DNA of 64,000 nt from Alloteropsis semialata (taxonomy: Eukaryota; Streptophyta; Magnoliopsida; Poales; Poaceae): NCBI GenBank assembly GCA_004135705.1, contig CM014271.1:36422750-36486749 (forward strand), written 5' to 3'. The notes beneath the pieces are model-generated. The model searched no databases. It was not told the DNA's origin and was given only the letters and a program-made list of their open reading frames with translations. Positions within the stretch are counted from its first letter, which is position 1. The number at the start of each line of letters is the position of its first letter. Of this stretch, positions 1 to 10,854 are shown piece by piece. A program made the position numbers and the translations under genes.

Positions 1-1106
1 ATTCTAAAATAAATTACGATGACACCATTGAGTTTCTTGCAACGAGATCTTCGAAACAAGACATCAGACTATATTTTGATAATATTTTTGTAACAGTAGT
101 TTTTTTTATTAAGCTATAACATTTTTTATAAGGTATGTATATATCTTTTTTTGAAAAGATTATACTAACACTTTTTATAAGATAAGCAAAAATAGTTCTT
201 TATAAGATATGTATATATCGAACAAATTATATGAGCCAATGGAATAAAAATTATTGTACACCTCGAAACACATTATATGAACTCAGGAACTTACTGATTT
301 GTACACCTCCAACAAATTATGCTAACTCATGGAACAAAGAGTCTTTGTACACCGCGAACAAATTAAATGAAATCAGGAAAAAATATTGGTACTACTCAAA
401 CAAATTATGTGGACCAAAGAAACAAAAATATATACATATATATAGAAAAAAATATATGAACTCAATGAAATAATAGTATAGCGCAAACAAAAAAAAGTTG
501 AACATCATGAACAAATAAGTGTGCAACGCCTAACTAAGCAGTCAATGATTGTAAACATCGAACAAATCGTTCGTAGGACGACCAAAGTATATATACATGA
601 CAAACAATTTATTACACAATGATAGAAACCAAAATAAAGAAAAATGAGAAGTAAAATAAGTGTACAACCAATTGATTAATTAAAAAGGTAAAGTAAAATC
701 AGGATATTCTGCAGGAATTTCTATATAAAATTTGGAAGTGAGAATATGTGTTTGAAAATACTAATATTTCTCCCATTTCGATGGCCATGTGGCATCCATG
801 TTAGCAAAACTATCAGCAAAACAGTCTAATGGTCAAATTTAAACGGTTTTGATAAAGATTCCTAGTTTCGATTTTAACGGTGGAAACAATACCGAGCAAC
901 AGTTGGATGGCAAATTATATCTTTTTTCTTTTTTTGAGCCGCTGGAGCGTTTCCGTGCAGGACTCCACGTCCCCGTAACGTTGTCGTGTGTGTGCCGCGT
1001 CCTCCATGTGTTGATGATTATTAGCTAGAGAGGAAATGAGTACATCATCTCGATCAGATACTTTCGCCGCTCATTACGGGATCGCGCGGATTTTACCTAG
1101 CAGAAG
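1..1106. other. AT-rich intergenic DNA upstream of F-box gene
   Basis: There is no supportable gene here. The stretch is AT-rich and contains the degenerate minisatellite listed separately. Bases about 955-1010 (GTTTCCGTG, then a GTGCCGCGTCCTCCA-like run) resemble segments at 16005-16080 and 46100-46160, which suggests a shared F-box upstream region. I see no confident TATA box close to the F-box start. Confidence 0.6.
222..530 (+). repeat. Degenerate ~45-bp tandem repeat
   Basis: An ACAAATTAT-type block recurs at 222, 268, 312, 358 and 400, spaced 42-46 bp apart. Each is followed by a variant of ATGAACTCATGGAA and then TTGTACACCTCG. Weaker copies continue to about 530. An 80-codon open frame at 231-473 is a by-product of this repeat, not a gene. 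Confidence 0.6.
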
Positions 1107-2582
1107 ATGGCCACCGCAATTTTCGCCATCATCCGGTGGTTATCAGTAAGATTTTTCGATGAACAGAAACCGGAGAAAGATCGAGCAGAAGATTTTGCCT
1201 GTTCTGATGATTCAGATTCAGGATCCATAGCAGGGAAGGGAACACGGCGACGGCGGCGCAACACCACTATGGCCAGGGCCAAGGCAAAGGACAACCCGCC
1301 CGCTGGGCACACAAGCGTGCGCGATCTCCCCGACGAGCTCCTCGACTGCGTCCTCCTGCGCCTCGTCTCGCCGCTCCACCTCGTGCGCGCCGCGGCCACG
1401 TGCAAGCGCTGGCGCCGCTCCGTCGCCGACGGGGGCTTCCTCGCCCGCTTCGGCGCCCTCCACGGCGAGCCGCGCGTCGCCGGCCACTACTACGTCACGG
1501 ACGCGCGGCAGGTCGCGGACGCGACGGACACAGGGCGCCCGGCACCGGTGGTGAAGCTGGTGATGTTCGTGCCCACGGAGCCGTCGTCCGTCGTCGACCG
1601 CAGGCTCTTCTCCCTCAACTTCCTCTACCATGGGCTTAGGCCCAAAGAGGGCGTCCGCGTCGTGCGAAAGTACCAATGGTGCAGCCTGACGCGGCAGGGC
1701 CGCCGGGGCATGGAGATCGTCGACAGCCGCGGCAGCCTGCTGCTCCTCAGCACCACCGGTGCACGGGAATCGGCCGACCTCATCGTCTGCGAGCCCGTGA
1801 CGCGGCGGTTCCAGGGGATCGCGCGGCCGGCGGGGCTAGGCCATCTCCTGTTCCTCGGCGCCTTCCTGCTCGACGGCGGCGGCGGCGCCTATGCCATGGC
1901 GGACTTCAGGGTGCTCTCCGTTCTCTGCGAGCGCAACCGGATCTACTGGGATCGCGGCACGCCACGGGCGTGCGTGTTCGCGGCGGGCGCCGACGGTGAC
2001 GGTGGGTGGCAGCTCGGCTGTCACACGATGGACGACGACGTGGAAGTCCGGCCCGTAGACGGCATTCACCTCGCCGGGCGAGCAGCCGGGAGGATCTACT
2101 GGGGGACGGAGAGCGGCACCGTCCTCGTCCTGGACGAGAGCACGCTAAAGTTCTCGGTCCTCGTGTTCCCGGAGCACATGCGGTGGCAGTACCGGAGGAC
2201 GAGCTTCCGGGTCATCGGCGGCGTGGACGGCGGCACGGTGCGCGTCGTGCGCATGGACTGGCAGGAGCTCGTGGTCTACGGCCAGCTCCCGGGCTCTGGA
2301 GAGTGGCTGGTGGAGAAGAGCCTCAGGGTGAGGGAGGCGGCCGCCGGTCTGCCGGGCTGGGAGGAGACGTTTTTGCTGCGGCCGGCGAGGATCGTCACGG
2401 TGGGAGAGAGTTTTGTGGTGCTGACGCCCGCGGAGGAGACGTGGCTCTTCTCCGTGGATCTGGAGACCATGGAGCTGGAGCGCGAGCACGAGAGGAATTT
2501 TCACGACGGGCAAGCTTACCCGTGCGCGCTGCCGTGGCCGCCCGTTCTGCGAGATTGTCCTGTTCGGTTGGCTGGTGGCTAG
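1107..2582 (+). CDS. F-box protein (intact, single exon)
   Basis: This is the only uninterrupted member of the four F-box copies in the window. An F-box lies at about residues 69-112 (core DLPDELLDCVLLRLVS, then HLVRAAATCKRWRR), the region that docks SKP1 in SCF ubiquitin ligases. The remainder is a beta-rich C-terminal region with the recurring landmarks DSRGSLLLL, GRIYWG, VLVLDESTLKFS, FRVIGG, TWLFSVDLETME and CALPWPP, typical of grass-expanded F-box proteins; it presumably binds the substrate, which is unknown. From the first ATG the product is 491 aa. The in-frame ATG at 1269 (437 aa) matches the start context of the paralogues at 17908 and 57847 and is the likelier start. Coding is GC-rich against AT-rich flanks. 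The C-terminal function is inferred from the family only. Confidence 0.85.
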   Translation: MATAIFAIIRWLSVRFFDEQKPEKDRAEDFACSDDSDSGSIAGKGTRRRRRNTTMARAKAKDNPPAGHTSVRDLPDELLDCVLLRLVSPLHLVRAAATCKRWRRSVADGGFLARFGALHGEPRVAGHYYVTDARQVADATDTGRPAPVVKLVMFVPTEPSSVVDRRLFSLNFLYHGLRPKEGVRVVRKYQWCSLTRQGRRGMEIVDSRGSLLLLSTTGARESADLIVCEPVTRRFQGIARPAGLGHLLFLGAFLLDGGGGAYAMADFRVLSVLCERNRIYWDRGTPRACVFAAGADGDGGWQLGCHTMDDDVEVRPVDGIHLAGRAAGRIYWGTESGTVLVLDESTLKFSVLVFPEHMRWQYRRTSFRVIGGVDGGTVRVVRMDWQELVVYGQLPGSGEWLVEKSLRVREAAAGLPGWEETFLLRPARIVTVGESFVVLTPAEETWLFSVDLETMELEREHERNFHDGQAYPCALPWPPVLRDCPVRLAGG

Positions 2583-2587
2583 TGACT

Positions 2588-2683
2588 GGTGCTGATTTGT
2601 TGTGAGAGAAAAGTGCTGCTCGCTGGCTGGTGGCTGGTGCTGATTTGTTGTGAGATTAAAGTACTGCTGGCTGGTGGCTGATA
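2588..2683 (+). repeat. 48-bp tandem duplication in F-box 3' region
   Basis: Two adjacent copies (2588-2635 and 2636-2683) both begin GGTGCTGATTTGTTGTGAGA and end in a GCTGGCTGGTGGCT-like run. They lie just after the stop of the intact F-box gene, probably in its 3' UTR. Confidence 0.75.
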
Positions 2684-3029
2684 AGCCAAGCGATCAGGAG
2701 CGAACATTTCGCAGGAAAACTGGGTTGGCGTGTATATTATTGAGTACATGTTTTAGTCCTCTTGTTTTTTTACTGCAATGCAAGATTAATTTTCTATTAG
2801 ATCACAGCAAAAGTGCATTTGAAAGAAAAGCAAACTCGATAATCACATTTGTGAATATATTCTTCTAGTCTAATATTGAAATTTGTATGAATAAATAAAT
2901 TTTTTTCTCGAAACACCAATACAGACGTAGACACTCTCATGCTCACAGACGCATGGACACTCACCCAATGAACATATGCACACAGACCCTATCCCTATGA
3001 TCACCACCAAGGGACAGAGCTACTATTTG

Positions 3030-3995
3030 CACTACTATAGAAAACATTTGTAAGAGCCAGGAGTTTTTTTTAGGGGCGGACTAAAAGGCGACACGCCTCT
3101 ACAAAAGCGCGCGCGCTACGGTGGCTAAGGGCCGCCCCTATAGAACGATTTCCAGGGGCGGGTCATGCCATGAGCCGCCTCTGGAAACGGCCATAATTTG
3201 CAGGGGCGGGTGGCCCATGACCCGTCCCTGTAAATAGCACTTTCCAGAGACGAGCGATGGGGTCACCCACCCCTGCAAATGCTGCCCTTTCCACGGGCGA
3301 CTGAAAATTGAGTTTTTTCAAACGACTTTGGATGGGGAAACAATCAAAATGAGAGTTGTAGATCATAATAAGTTATGAAACTTTGTAGTTGACAACTTTT
3401 TTATTTGAAGTCATCTTGTCAACGAAAACTAAGTTTGAATTTTCTCAAATTTGAAATTCAAATTTTGTAAATGACCTCGGATAGAGAAACTACCGAAATG
3501 AAACTTGTAGATTTCAAAAAGTTATGAAACTTTATAGTTGACAACGTTTTAATTTGAAATAATTTGGGGCCTCAAACAAGCAATTTACACTCGGTTTAGT
3601 ATAATATGATAGGAATCAAAACAGCATCTAGTCACAAGTGAGAGTGTGGTGCAGCGGTAGAGGAGGTTACACGTGACGGAGAGGTCGTGGGTTCGAATCC
3701 CACCGATTTTCCGCGACTTGCATGGTTAGAGGCCTTCCCACATTGGACTAAATTTTTTTTGCTATTATTTTCGGTTTTTTCTGTTCGGCATAAAAGAACT
3801 TTGCCGTGTGCCTGGAAACACCATCTTCAGGGGCGGGTAATGGCATGGCCCACCCCTGAAAATGGTTTGCTGCGGCGGTCTATTAACCCGCCCCTGCAAA
3901 TGGCCATTTTTAGCAGCCAACAGCAGGGGCGGATTTCAGCGCCACCCCTGGAAACGCCCGCTAAGCCGCCCCTGCAAACGTTTTCTGTAGTAGTG
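3030..3995. mobile_element. Non-autonomous CACTA (En/Spm) element, 966 bp
   Basis: The left terminus CACTACTATAGAAAAC (3030-3045) and the right terminus GTTTTCTGTAGTAGTG (3980-3995) are inverted repeats with one mismatch in 16. The element is flanked by a perfect 3-bp target-site duplication TTG (3027-3029 and 3996-3998). Subterminal AGGGGCGGG-like motifs recur in both orientations near both ends, as expected for transposase-binding arrays of this superfamily. There is no transposase gene, so it must be mobilised in trans. The interior carries a tRNA-like segment. Confidence 0.9.
3643..3706 (+). other. tRNA-like (SINE-like) segment inside the CACTA element
   Basis: An A-box-like TGGTGCAGCGGTAG (3647-3660) is followed about 30 bp later by a B-box GGTTCGAATCC (3690-3700) with a CCCACC 3' side, matching the internal RNA polymerase III promoter layout of tRNA-derived SINEs. 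A full tRNA cloverleaf is not evident, so this is not called as a tRNA gene. It could be a captured SINE head or a tRNA pseudogene. Confidence 0.5.
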
Positions 3996-5502
3996 TTGGA
4001 TCTTGAGATTGACGAAGTCACCACGTACATCTTTGCACGCCGATTGCTACTAAAAGAATTGCTCCTGTTGATTTGCATGACCGCTTATTTATCATTTGGT
4101 TTGTCTTTTTTGGTTAGACCAGGTTTTACTAGGTTTCATATCATTAGATGAACTGCCATGTAGACAAAACGATGATATGTCAAGGATTTTATGAAAAAAG
4201 AGAATGAATGGGTTTCATCAAGATAAAACAATATACGGTTACTAAAAGTTTGAAACATGTTGAAACTACCATTATGGGGCTATAAGATTTCATTTAATTA
4301 CACTTTGCCCAACTCGTACATCGCAAAGCTTACGAAACTGTGAAATAAAAATGTGTATTGTAGACTTTATTTTATTTATCAACCTAAAACTTTGTTTAGA
4401 CAATGTGCCACTCTTGAAAACGTACAATGAAACACTCATTCGGAATACGCTTAGCGCATAGCCAATGCTTGTAGTAAAATGTTCTCGGTAGCAACATCCA
4501 TGTACGATACAGTGAACACTGCAGATAACGAGTCCAACAGTCTTGCCATAGCACAATTTTTTGAAATTAAAGCGGGGTCCAAAAGCCAGTATTTGTCTAA
4601 TCCTCTCTCTTGTCTTCTTTTGATCTCTCGTTTTCTCTGCTTCGGTGCCGCCGCCTGCTCTGCCTCCATGCCCACGCCGGCATTCCACTGGCCGCGCCCC
4701 GCCTCGTCGCAGCGTCCTGGCGGCTGTGCCCCGCCGCCTCTTGCGACGGCGACCCGACTGGCACACCACACCGCCTCCAAGAGCGAAAACTAAGAGCCAG
4801 CTCTCACGACCTTGCCCGCCACACTCGACATAGCCCGCAGCGTAGGGCACACTTCGTCCTGGTGGCATCTTTGCGCAGGCCCGCCGTGGTCATCAAGCTC
4901 TGCCGCGTTTGCAGCCGCACCCTACCTACATACGCCGGCGTTCGTGCGAGCTCCTGTAGGCAAGCTCCACCCTGCATGCCGGTGGGTGAGCTCATGTCCT
5001 TCTCCGCGCCTCTATCCGCTCGGCGGCGTAGGCACGCAGTGTCCCGCTCCGTCCGCTCTCCTCTGCACTCCACTTTGTGGGTGCTCTTACAGAACCTGTA
5101 TGCACTCTAGAGTTTGGTGAGACGTGGAGTAAGATTGTTTGTGGGGCCAGGGTCCATAGTCCAGTGCACCACCCAAGGAGATGAAAAGTGAAAACCATAC
5201 ACACAGATCTGTCCCAAACATGCCTATTATTACCAGATTTGCAAGTTCGAAGTTAAATTACTACTCACATTCAACATTTTAGATAAAAAGAAGCATATGA
5301 GATATATATTATTATTATTATTATTGATTCTCATGCTCAACGATGACAGAGCGCCACATCGAAATCTTGGGATGTGCTGCCAGCCTGCCTCCGACAAAAA
5401 AAAGAAAAAAAAAAGAAAAAAGAAGTTACATCATCATGTTCTCTCCCGTGTTTCGTTACCACCCTCTAGAGATGTGCCCCATCAAATTTTTATAAATTTG
5501 TG
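3996..5502. other. No gene recognised; GC-rich patch and simple repeats
   Basis: AT-rich sequence surrounds a GC-rich patch at about 4640-5080. That patch opens several overlapping frames on both strands, but none shows a recognisable domain. An (ATT)n microsatellite lies near 5305-5325 and an A/G-rich tract near 5394-5424. From about 5180 the sequence belongs to segmental duplication unit A. Confidence 0.5.
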
Positions 5503-5920
5503 TTAGGATGACTGTGCCATACAAAAATCGGTTCTACCTATTGCCCATCCCCATTCTAACGATCGTGTCTGCGGCACCCTTACCTTTGCCCTGCACAGCG
5601 GGCAGGTGGTTTTCTGCCGCAGCCACTTGGCGATGCAGGGCCTGTGGAACCTGTGGGTGCATCCCGGCAGCACGCTGCAGGCCTCGCCGGCCTCGTAGGG
5701 CGTCACGCAGATGACGCACGAGTCCCGGCACGTCCGGGATCCTCTTCAGCAGCTCCTCGACGGACAGTGGCCACCTGCCGCAGCAACGGCCTCGCCTGAA
5801 GTAATTGATCCCCAGGTTGACCAAGACGACGAGAAGCATGAGGGCCAACACCACCGCGACGAATAAAGTCAAGGCGACGAGGCTCCGGTTGAGGCAGTCG
5901 CCAAATTCTTCCAGGTCCAT
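5503..5920 (-). pseudogene. ATL-type RING-H2 ubiquitin ligase, frameshifted
   Basis: The first frame (start 5920) encodes a short N-terminus and a strong transmembrane segment (SLVALTLFVAVVLALMLLVV), then a basic stretch and VEELLKRIPDVP. The RING-H2 finger lies in the next frame down to 5503, with all eight zinc ligands readable: CVIC, then GCTHRFH, PC and CPLC. The frames join near 5725-5735 by skipping one base (a 1-nt insertion or 2-nt deletion). A transmembrane helix followed by RING-H2 is the plan of ATL E3 ligases, which act at membranes and recruit E2 enzymes. The finger itself looks undamaged, so a sequencing or assembly error is possible. Its divergent partner starts at 6189. Confidence 0.7.
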
Positions 5921-6188
5921 ATTGGTGGCAGCCTGGCAGCCGGGCAGGTCGCTGTTCGATCGTCAGATTAGTCCCTAGGTATTCTAGTATTTATTAGCAA
6001 GTAGCACGTGTGTTTACTTTTCAGTTCGGACTCCGACGGGGATTCCGATTCTGACTCGGCAACTGGCTGAAACGAACATGGACTCCGAGTCCATTACTTA
6101 TTACGATATAAACAAGTGCTGATTGCCTGACCGCGTATCATCGATCATCATATATAGTTTGAGCCTTGAGTGAAGTGATCTCAGCATC

Positions 6189-6666
6189 ATGGATGATCTA
6201 GCGCTAGCGGTGTTCGTACAGTGCGTGTTGCCTGCTCTGCTCATCGTCGCAGAAATCCTGCTCACCTGCTTCGCCTTCATGAACAATCAAGACCAAGCAG
6301 ACCCCCAGCGACTGGAGACCGTCGCGCGTCCGCCGCCGGTGTCGGAGACGGACAGGACGAATGCACGGCGGCTGGTGCCGGACACGCCGCTTCCGTCGGT
6401 CGAGGCGGCGCAGATGGCAATGGCACACATCGCCATGGCCTTGCTTGGACCGCGTCTCGTATCCTCGCCACAACAGCGCCGCCTCTGCCCTGGACGCGAT
6501 TTGCCTGGGTCCCTTTGAGGACGGCGACTGGTGCAGCATCATGCTAGTCTGCCGCCACGAGTTCCACGGGGCCTGCATTGAGGGTTGGCTCGGGACATAC
6601 AACAACTCCTGCCCCCTGTGCAGGGCTCAACTTCGATGGTCAGTTGTTGCTGAAGACATGGTGTAG
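6189..6666 (+). pseudogene. RING-H2 protein, copy A (frameshifted, first Cys missing)
   Basis: The N-terminal frame (6189 to about 6480) encodes a hydrophobic leader/transmembrane segment (VLPALLIVAEILLTCFAF) and a Pro/Arg-rich linker. The RING continues in the +1 frame to 6666, with FEDGDWCSI, CRHEFHGACIEGWL and CPLCRAQL. Compared with its paralogue at 14957-15434, the codon for the first RING cysteine is absent (LDAICL against EDCAICL) and a Gly-rich linker is deleted, so zinc site 1 should be incomplete. TATATAG at about 6152 is a possible TATA box. The frameshift together with a lost ligand makes this a probable pseudogene of an ATL-like E3 ligase. Confidence 0.7.
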
Positions 6667-7414
6667 GTTTTATGGCCTAATAGTCTAATAGATACTCTCT
6701 CTATTTTAAATTATAATTTGTTTGACTTTTTTATCTTAAATATGACCGCTCGTCTTATTCAAAAAATATTAAATTTTTATTTTACCGACCGTACATTATG
6801 TGTGTACAACACTCATAAATGTTAAATCTTTATTTTAGGCACCATGTACCGATGTACGCTTTTCAGAGGAGGGATTCTTTTTATATTCTACTTGAGATAT
6901 GTTTCTCTACGTTTGTTACGAGGAGAAACTTTTCTTGTCCAACTGTGTAGCACCATGTTGTTCTATGTGAGCGCTACATGATGTTTGTAGCAGGTTTCTC
7001 AATTTCACAATTCAACGGCCTAACATACAAACTAAAATACGTCGCACACTTTAGCAGAATAGCATGCAGTAAAACAAGTAAAAGGTAACTTATTAGCAAC
7101 CTGGCAAATTGGAGCATACCTCAGCTAGTTAGTTTTTTTGTGTTTGAACTTGTCTACCTGTATTTGAGGCACACTCGCATGTTGAGAAAAGCTTTTGAGA
7201 ATTTGCAAAAAGAAAATGCAAATGCCTTACCTCAACATGACCTTTTTGTTCGTCTTCATACCGGCCTACGAAGATACCAGATGGAACTAAAGTCGAATAT
7301 AGAAAAATTCAGCCGTTCTGATTGAACACAAAAGGGAGAGATTGCTGAGTATTAGAGCTTCCATGCAGTCGTGTACCGAGCGTAATTTGTTTTTAAGAAC
7401 GTGTTTGAAATATA
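6667..7414. other. AT-rich spacer with a degenerate MITE half
   Basis: A half Stowaway-like terminus (TACTCTCTCTATTTTAAATT, near 6691-6710) has no clear partner. An open frame at 7140-7325 has no recognisable domain. I see no other feature. Confidence 0.4.
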
Positions 7415-9236
7415 TTTCATTACAAGAAGAATGAAGTTTACATGATACAACTTTAGGGGAGACCTCAAAGCGCAAACTACAAAATCGACCACCGATGACA
7501 AGAAACACACATACAACAGAAAAAGAAAGAAACCAACACCACCACCATCACACTAAACATGACCTAAGACGACCGATAACTGCAAGAAAGGGACACCAAG
7601 AACACATGCACATCACCGATTGTCTAACAACCTAGGGCCAATGGAGGGGGTCTTGCAAGACGATGCCTCCAAGAAGGAAGCGACGCCAACGCCGCCATCG
7701 TATGACTATCCAGGGCAAGTAGTCCAAATCTTCACTTGGTGGGACCGAATAGGTTTTGTCGCCGCAACAACAAACGCCTCTAGCGAGGAAAGCTACGTGA
7801 AAGGACGCAGCTGTTTTCGGCACTGGTGAATGCCATGCATAGCTTTCGCCAAAGGCCCCCCAAAAGGCCTGGATGAGAGCCAATGCGATGGGATGGCAAC
7901 GAGTAATCCATGGCGACGACGATGAGGAACATCCGCAGATACCATTGAGGAGGAAGGCCCAAGACGACCATGATGACCATGGGCGACCACGACGACCCAA
8001 AGACATGGAGCCCACCGCCGGACGCACCACCACAGATATGGATTCGAGCTCTGAATAGATTCAGAGAATCCGAGGTAGGGGGCGCATCTGGCTGAAGGTC
8101 CTCTGCAGGACTGGAGCAGCACTATGGTGGCGGCAGCGGCCGGCTAGGGTTGGTGAGGGAAAGCCAAAGGAGATGACCAAGGGTAGCGACCGGGGAGGAC
8201 CTCTGTGTGTGGTGGGGTGAAGGGAGGTGGAGGAGCGAAAGGAAGGAGGAAGGGGCACACATGGCCGACACTGGCACCGCTGCGGAAGGATGCGACTAGG
8301 GTGACTAGAAGCTCAGAGACCGGCGACGGAGATGATGACGACCCAAAGAACGACCAAGGTGGGGGAGGAGTAGGGACTATGCAGTGGCCACCGTCGGCCG
8401 GTCGCCGTAGATGGCCAAGCGCAGGCGCTAGCGGGCGCTGCCAGGATTTGGGCGGTGGCCCCATCGTGGGACGAGCCACGCCAGCAACAATCCCACAGCC
8501 TCCACCAGCGGCGACCTCCGCGACCACGCAGCCATCGTGGGACGAGCCACGCCAGCAACAATCCCACAGCCTCCACCAGCGGCGACCTCCGCGACCACGC
8601 AGCGATGGCACTGGGGGTACAGATCCAGAGAACGCAAATCCGAGCAGGGAGGGTACAGATCTGGCAATTGATGGGCCAGGGCACATGCCAGTACAGGGAG
8701 GACAATCTTGGAAGAGCAGGAGGAGCGAGGCGGCCTTGGAAACAACGATGGCAAAGGCGTCGAGCAGCCGGCTTCCAGGACCTGAGAGTTGGGCTGGACG
8801 CATCTGATGCAGGCACCTGATCCCACCCCGCAGGCAGCCGAGGCCGGGCAGGGCAGCCGCCGTTGCCTGCAAGCTAGCGGCCGCAATGGCAAGACGACAT
8901 GTTGACAGAAGGCACCCAACCCCGCCCGCAGGGAGTCAAGGCCGGGTAGAGCGGCGGCCACCGCCGCCTACAAGCGGCCAAGGCGCCGCCCCGGCCCCAC
9001 AACCTCCTATTCGCCCTAGCTGTGGTCCCTGCTAGGAGCCCAACGGGCTCGTGGCCTCCACGTCCACCCGGGAGGGGCCCGAGGAGTAAGAGAGGCGTGA
9101 CACCTCCGCCATGGCCGCTGCCGGGGCCGGCCGGAAGGCCAAGGGCCAACCGGTGCCGATCCAGATCTTGGAGAGGGAGAAGGAAGAGGAAGAGGAATTG
9201 ACCATAGATATCTTTTGAATAAACAACCACCAACAA
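7415..9236 (-). mobile_element. Putative non-autonomous non-LTR-derived repeat
   Basis: Read on the minus strand, a GC-rich, tandem-repeat-containing segment (about 9236-8000) leads into a G/T-rich 3' part. That part ends TTGTATCATGTAAACTTC, TTCTTGTAATGAAATATA near 7415-7460, a style seen at grass LINE 3' ends. No reverse transcriptase or zinc-knuckle domain is readable in any frame, and I could not identify a target-site duplication. The GC-rich open frames on both strands (for example 8205-8807 plus and 8144-8872 minus) overlap one another and look like compositional artefacts. Confidence 0.3.
8461..8602. repeat. Perfect 71-bp tandem duplication
   Basis: Copies at 8461-8531 and 8532-8602 both start CCATCGTGGGACGAGCC and end GCGACCACGCAG, with no mismatches by eye. 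The unit length is not a multiple of three. Confidence 0.9.
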
Positions 9237-9354
9237 TTGTTTTTCTTATTGAAAAATACAAAAAATTTATCCCTAGAGACTAGTTAAATCATCAGAAACA
9301 ACTCTCAATTCATATTACAGAGGAAAAGTAGTTTCAGGGTATCACTGAACCCAA

Positions 9355-10687
9355 CTAAGGATTGGGGTTCAAGGTCGGCGGCCATGGCAGCTCGTACGGG
9401 TAGGCTGGCCTGTCCAAGTAGTACGCCCGGACACGCTCCACCGCCATGGTCTTGAGGTCGACGGAGAACAGCCATGAACTGTGCCGCGGTGACACCAGGA
9501 CGTACGTCTCGTGCACGTCCAAAATCACCCCCAGGGCCCCAGGCGTGTCTTCGGAAACCCCACTACCACATTCTCGAGCACCCACTCGTCGACGCCTTTG
9601 AGCCGAGCGAACACCCTGAGCTCGTTCTCTACCAAGCAGACGGCACGCAGCGACGAGCCGTCTGCTCCGCCAACGACCCGGAAGCAACGTGCCGCGTGCC
9701 AGTCCTCGACGCTCACCGGGAGAGGTTCCAGCGACACCGCCGCGGTGGCCTCGTCGACGACAAGCGCGGCGCCGGCACCTTTGATAGCCCAGTAGAGAGA
9801 GCCATTGGCACGGCCGGCGAAGTAGAAGCGGCTTTCCGGGCGCGGACGTCGATGTTGCCCCTCCACGCGCAGTTCACGTCGCCCCAGGCCCAGCTGCGGT
9901 TGCTCCGCCGGTACACGCAGGCCGTCGGCACGCCACGGCGGGGTCCAGCATGTGGTCTCTGAGCAGGACGGCCATGACTTTGAAGTCGGACATGCTGATG
10001 CTGGTCGTGATCGCGCCGCCCTTGAGGAGGAACAGGCCGAGACACGTGCGGTCGCGCAGCTGGTCCGGCATGCTGATCGAATGGTGCCGCCTCGTCTGCG
10101 GCTCGCACACGACGAAGTCTACCGCCGTCGGCTTCTTGTTCTTGAGGAGCACGAGGCCGCCGCGGCTGTCGACGACCTCCCACGCTCCGCCGATCTCCGG
10201 TACGAAGTCGAGGGAGAAGGACCGTCTGGAGGGGATGCCCGGCGTTGGTGATGACGGCACGAAGACTGGATTGGAGTAGTTGAGGTAGTGGCCCATGACG
10301 ACGGGCACGTGCAGGGCACGGAAGCGGCCGAGGAATCCGGCGTCTGCCACGACGCGGCACCACCGCTTGCACGCGGACGTTGAGGTAGTGGCCCATGACG
10401 ACGGGCACGCACAGGGCACGGAAGCGGCCGAGGAATCCGGCGTCTGCCACGACGCGGCACCACCGCTTGCACGCGGACGCGGCGCGCACCAGGCCGACGG
10501 AGGAGACGAGGCGGAGGAAGACGAGCTCGAGGACATGGTCGGGGATGTCGTGCACGGTGGATGTCATTGTCGCCCGTCCTCCTGCAGGGGGCGGCTCTGT
10601 GGTCGGGAAATCTACCGTCGGCTTTGGCGCCTTGGTGTTGTCCCTGCGCCGCCACCGCCGCCGCCGCCTTCGGCTATTGCTCTCCAT
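9355..10687 (-). pseudogene. F-box gene broken by a 100-bp duplication and further frameshifts
   Basis: Reading starts at 10687 with an Arg-rich leader, then an F-box (DIPDHVLELVFLRLVSS, LVRAASACKRWCR). A 100-bp direct duplication at 10280-10479 shifts the frame; the second reading recovers FVPSSPTPGIPSRRSFSLDF, VDSRGGLVLL and FVVCEPQTRRHHS. Further shifts are needed near 9925, near 9850 and near 9560 to follow ACVYRR, FAGRANGSLYWAIKG, FRVVGGADGSS and finally SSWLFSVDLKTMAVERV and YELPWPP at the C-terminus. At least four lesions make it a pseudogene. The C-terminal plan matches the 1107 gene, but the sequence is a more distant subfamily member. It is antisense to the other three F-box copies. 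Confidence 0.8.
10280..10479. repeat. 100-bp tandem duplication inside the F-box pseudogene
   Basis: Units 10280-10379 and 10380-10479 begin TTGAGGTAGTGGCCCATGAC (the second is directly adjacent) and differ by eye at two neighbouring bases only (CACGTGC against CACGCAC). 100 is not divisible by three, so the duplication itself creates a frameshift in the coding strand. Confidence 0.92.
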
Positions 10688-10854
10688 GTAACTCGACTAA
10701 CAAGAGGTCACGCGCATCCAATCTGCTTAGATCTTGCGGATAAGTACGTCTGCACGAACTGGAGTTTTACACGGACACAATTTTCGACTCCTGTGCCAAC
10801 ACGTCAACAGCGAGGATTATTGTTTGAAAATCTGAAAAAACAATTTATTAATTA

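Larger units (their letters stand above)
5180..6670. repeat. Segmental duplication unit A (RING pair)
   Basis: This block aligns with 14290-15440. Shared stretches include the AACATTTTAGA...AAGAAACAT-type flank, the segment around TTTGCCCTGCA...GGGCAGGTGGTTTTC, the ATCGTCAGATT...AGTCCCT run upstream of the plus-strand gene, and the whole plus-strand RING gene. Unit A keeps both RING genes nearly full length, while unit B has lost most of the minus-strand one. Confidence 0.75.

Noticed and set aside
231..473. 80-codon open frame
   Set aside because: It lies entirely within a degenerate ~45-bp tandem repeat, has AT-rich low-complexity composition and no domain.
3643..3706. A genuine tRNA gene
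   Set aside because: A- and B-box-like words are present, but I could not form acceptor, D and anticodon arms convincingly, and it sits inside a transposon.
7140..7325. 61-codon open frame
   Set aside because: No domain, no codon bias like the local GC-rich genes, and no promoter or paralogue support.
8144..8872. Long overlapping open frames on both strands of the GC-rich block
   Set aside because: Overlapping frames in opposite strands, Pro/Arg/Ser-rich translations, internal 71-bp duplication and no domain point to compositional artefacts.
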